64,000 bases of DNA, taken from NCBI GenBank assembly GCA_016110215.1, contig JADWQD010000013.1, positions 558,001 to 622,000 on the forward strand, written 5' to 3'. This document shows positions 63,249 through 64,000 of this stretch, one piece after another. A program made the translations under genes and the position numbers. Origin of the DNA: Capronia americana (Eukaryota; Ascomycota; Eurotiomycetes; Chaetothyriales; Herpotrichiellaceae). Under the pieces are notes generated by a model, which saw nothing but the letters and a program-made list of their open reading frames with translations, was not told where the DNA came from and did no database searches. Position 1 is the first letter of the stretch, and each line of letters starts with the position of its first letter.

Positions 63249-64000
63249 TGTCTTCGGCCGATGAGCTCGATCCGGGTTCGCAACAAAGATCTTATCAAGG
63301 TCCTCGCTCCGCCCGTCATCCAATTCCTACGATTCAGAAATACCGGGCTGAGAGACATGAGTTGAACAATCAGCAACAAGATGCCGAAAAAGCCCAGCGT
63401 GACGAGACCGACGACTCGCCCTACAAGAGAGCCTACCATGCCGCCAAGGGTGTTCTAAAGGGCGAAGATCCTCCAGAATCCAGTCACGATCCCTACAGAA
63501 CACAGAACAGGAATGTGCATTTTGAGGGTGAAGAAAGAGACGGCGGAGGGCCAGAAGCTCTGCAGAATGCGCCTGAAGGAGGACAAAGTCACGAAGAGCC
63601 ACAATCCAAACAAGAACCGAAAACAGACGAGCCAGGGCAGTCCGCCACCGAGGCCGTCGCAGGACAACATGACCCACGTCAGAAGAGAAAGGACATGAAA
63701 CACAAGAAGCGCAGTGATGGCGGCAGGGAAGTCACGGACCCCGTTACCCACCTGCCCATTGTGATCCGAGACTCGACGCACAAGGACCTCAAGTCTGTCG
63801 ACGAGAACATCCCGGGTCCGGGAGTAGATTTCTGGACGAGGACAGGTGTTGAAGGGGCAAGCAAGTCCAGGAAGGAACATGACACAGAGCGCAAGGAGCT
63901 TCAGAGCAGTCTTGACGGCATGCAGAAGTTGTTCCCACCCCCGAAGTTCGAGGACGTGAGGGATGAGCTGGCGAGGACGTACGAACGAGCCGCAATGATT
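63249..64000 (+). CDS. Mug190-like tricalbin-type protein, 5' part (cut by window end)
   Basis: An open frame from the ATG at 63249 to the window edge, 250 codons, no stop. It starts MSSADELDPGSQQRS. Residues 1-150 are charged and disordered (Glu/Gln/Lys-rich, KRKDMKHKKR). From about residue 155 the text GREVTDPVTHLPIVIRDSTHKDL resembles the conserved lead-in of fungal Mug190-type proteins, which carry membrane anchors, an SMP lipid-transfer domain and C2 domains further on. Those domains lie beyond this window, so the family call rests on this short block from memory. Minus-strand frames across it are shadows. Confidence 0.5.

Overview
This window is nuclear DNA from a filamentous ascomycete (Pezizomycotina). 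Genes are dense, on both strands and interrupted by short GT-AG introns of roughly 45-80 nt, many with CTAAC/CTGAC-like branch points. The proteins are typical fungal ones: INSIG, IreA-type IRE1, fungal ferric reductase, A1 aspartyl protease, DGAT2. A black-yeast or Eurotiomycete relative is my guess, but nothing seen fixes the order. No rRNA, tRNA, CRISPR array or transposon was recognised. Exon structures were worked out by hand from splice signals, reading phase and protein-family continuity.

Layout, left to right. 0.1-5.1 kb: an acyl-CoA synthetase and a fused HMG-CoA lyase/methylglutaconyl-CoA-hydratase-like enzyme, same strand, both ending in peroxisomal PTS1 signals (ARL and SKL). 5.5-14.3 kb: INSIG, an HD-domain hydrolase, a LYAR-type zinc-finger protein and the unfolded-protein sensor IRE1. 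15-16.6 kb: chaperonin CCT beta. 17-18.5 kb: two small ORFs both starting MGNC. 19.2-28.8 kb: an unrecognised membrane protein, splicing factor Sad1/USP39, a secreted M20 peptidase, ribosomal eL36 and a Rad60/Esc2-like SUMO-like-domain protein. 29.8-35.5 kb: an FAD monooxygenase, a YdeI-like protein and a dynamin-family GTPase, followed by simple repeats. 36-42 kb: a ferric reductase with GATA-type sites upstream, and a cytochrome P450. 43.3-50.6 kb: an orphan membrane glycoprotein, LSm6, an SAM methyltransferase with an 11-nt microexon, methylthioribose-1-phosphate isomerase, and a small coiled-coil gene. 50.6-54.1 kb is a long gene-free stretch ahead of a SAM-domain/HMG-box regulator. 57.3-64 kb: a secreted aspartyl protease, DGAT2, a coiled-coil protein, the diphthamide protein DPH4, and the 5' part of a Mug190-like gene that runs off the end.

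The best candidate for an undescribed system is the left-hand pair. Both proteins should enter peroxisomes. Their combined activities (CoA activation, hydration of a methylglutaconyl-type thioester, retro-Claisen cleavage of an HMG-CoA-type product) form a consecutive route to acetyl-CoA and acetoacetate, with the last two steps in one polypeptide. The second is a set of ATCAGATAA sites upstream of the ferric reductase, which match the consensus of fungal iron-responsive GATA repressors.
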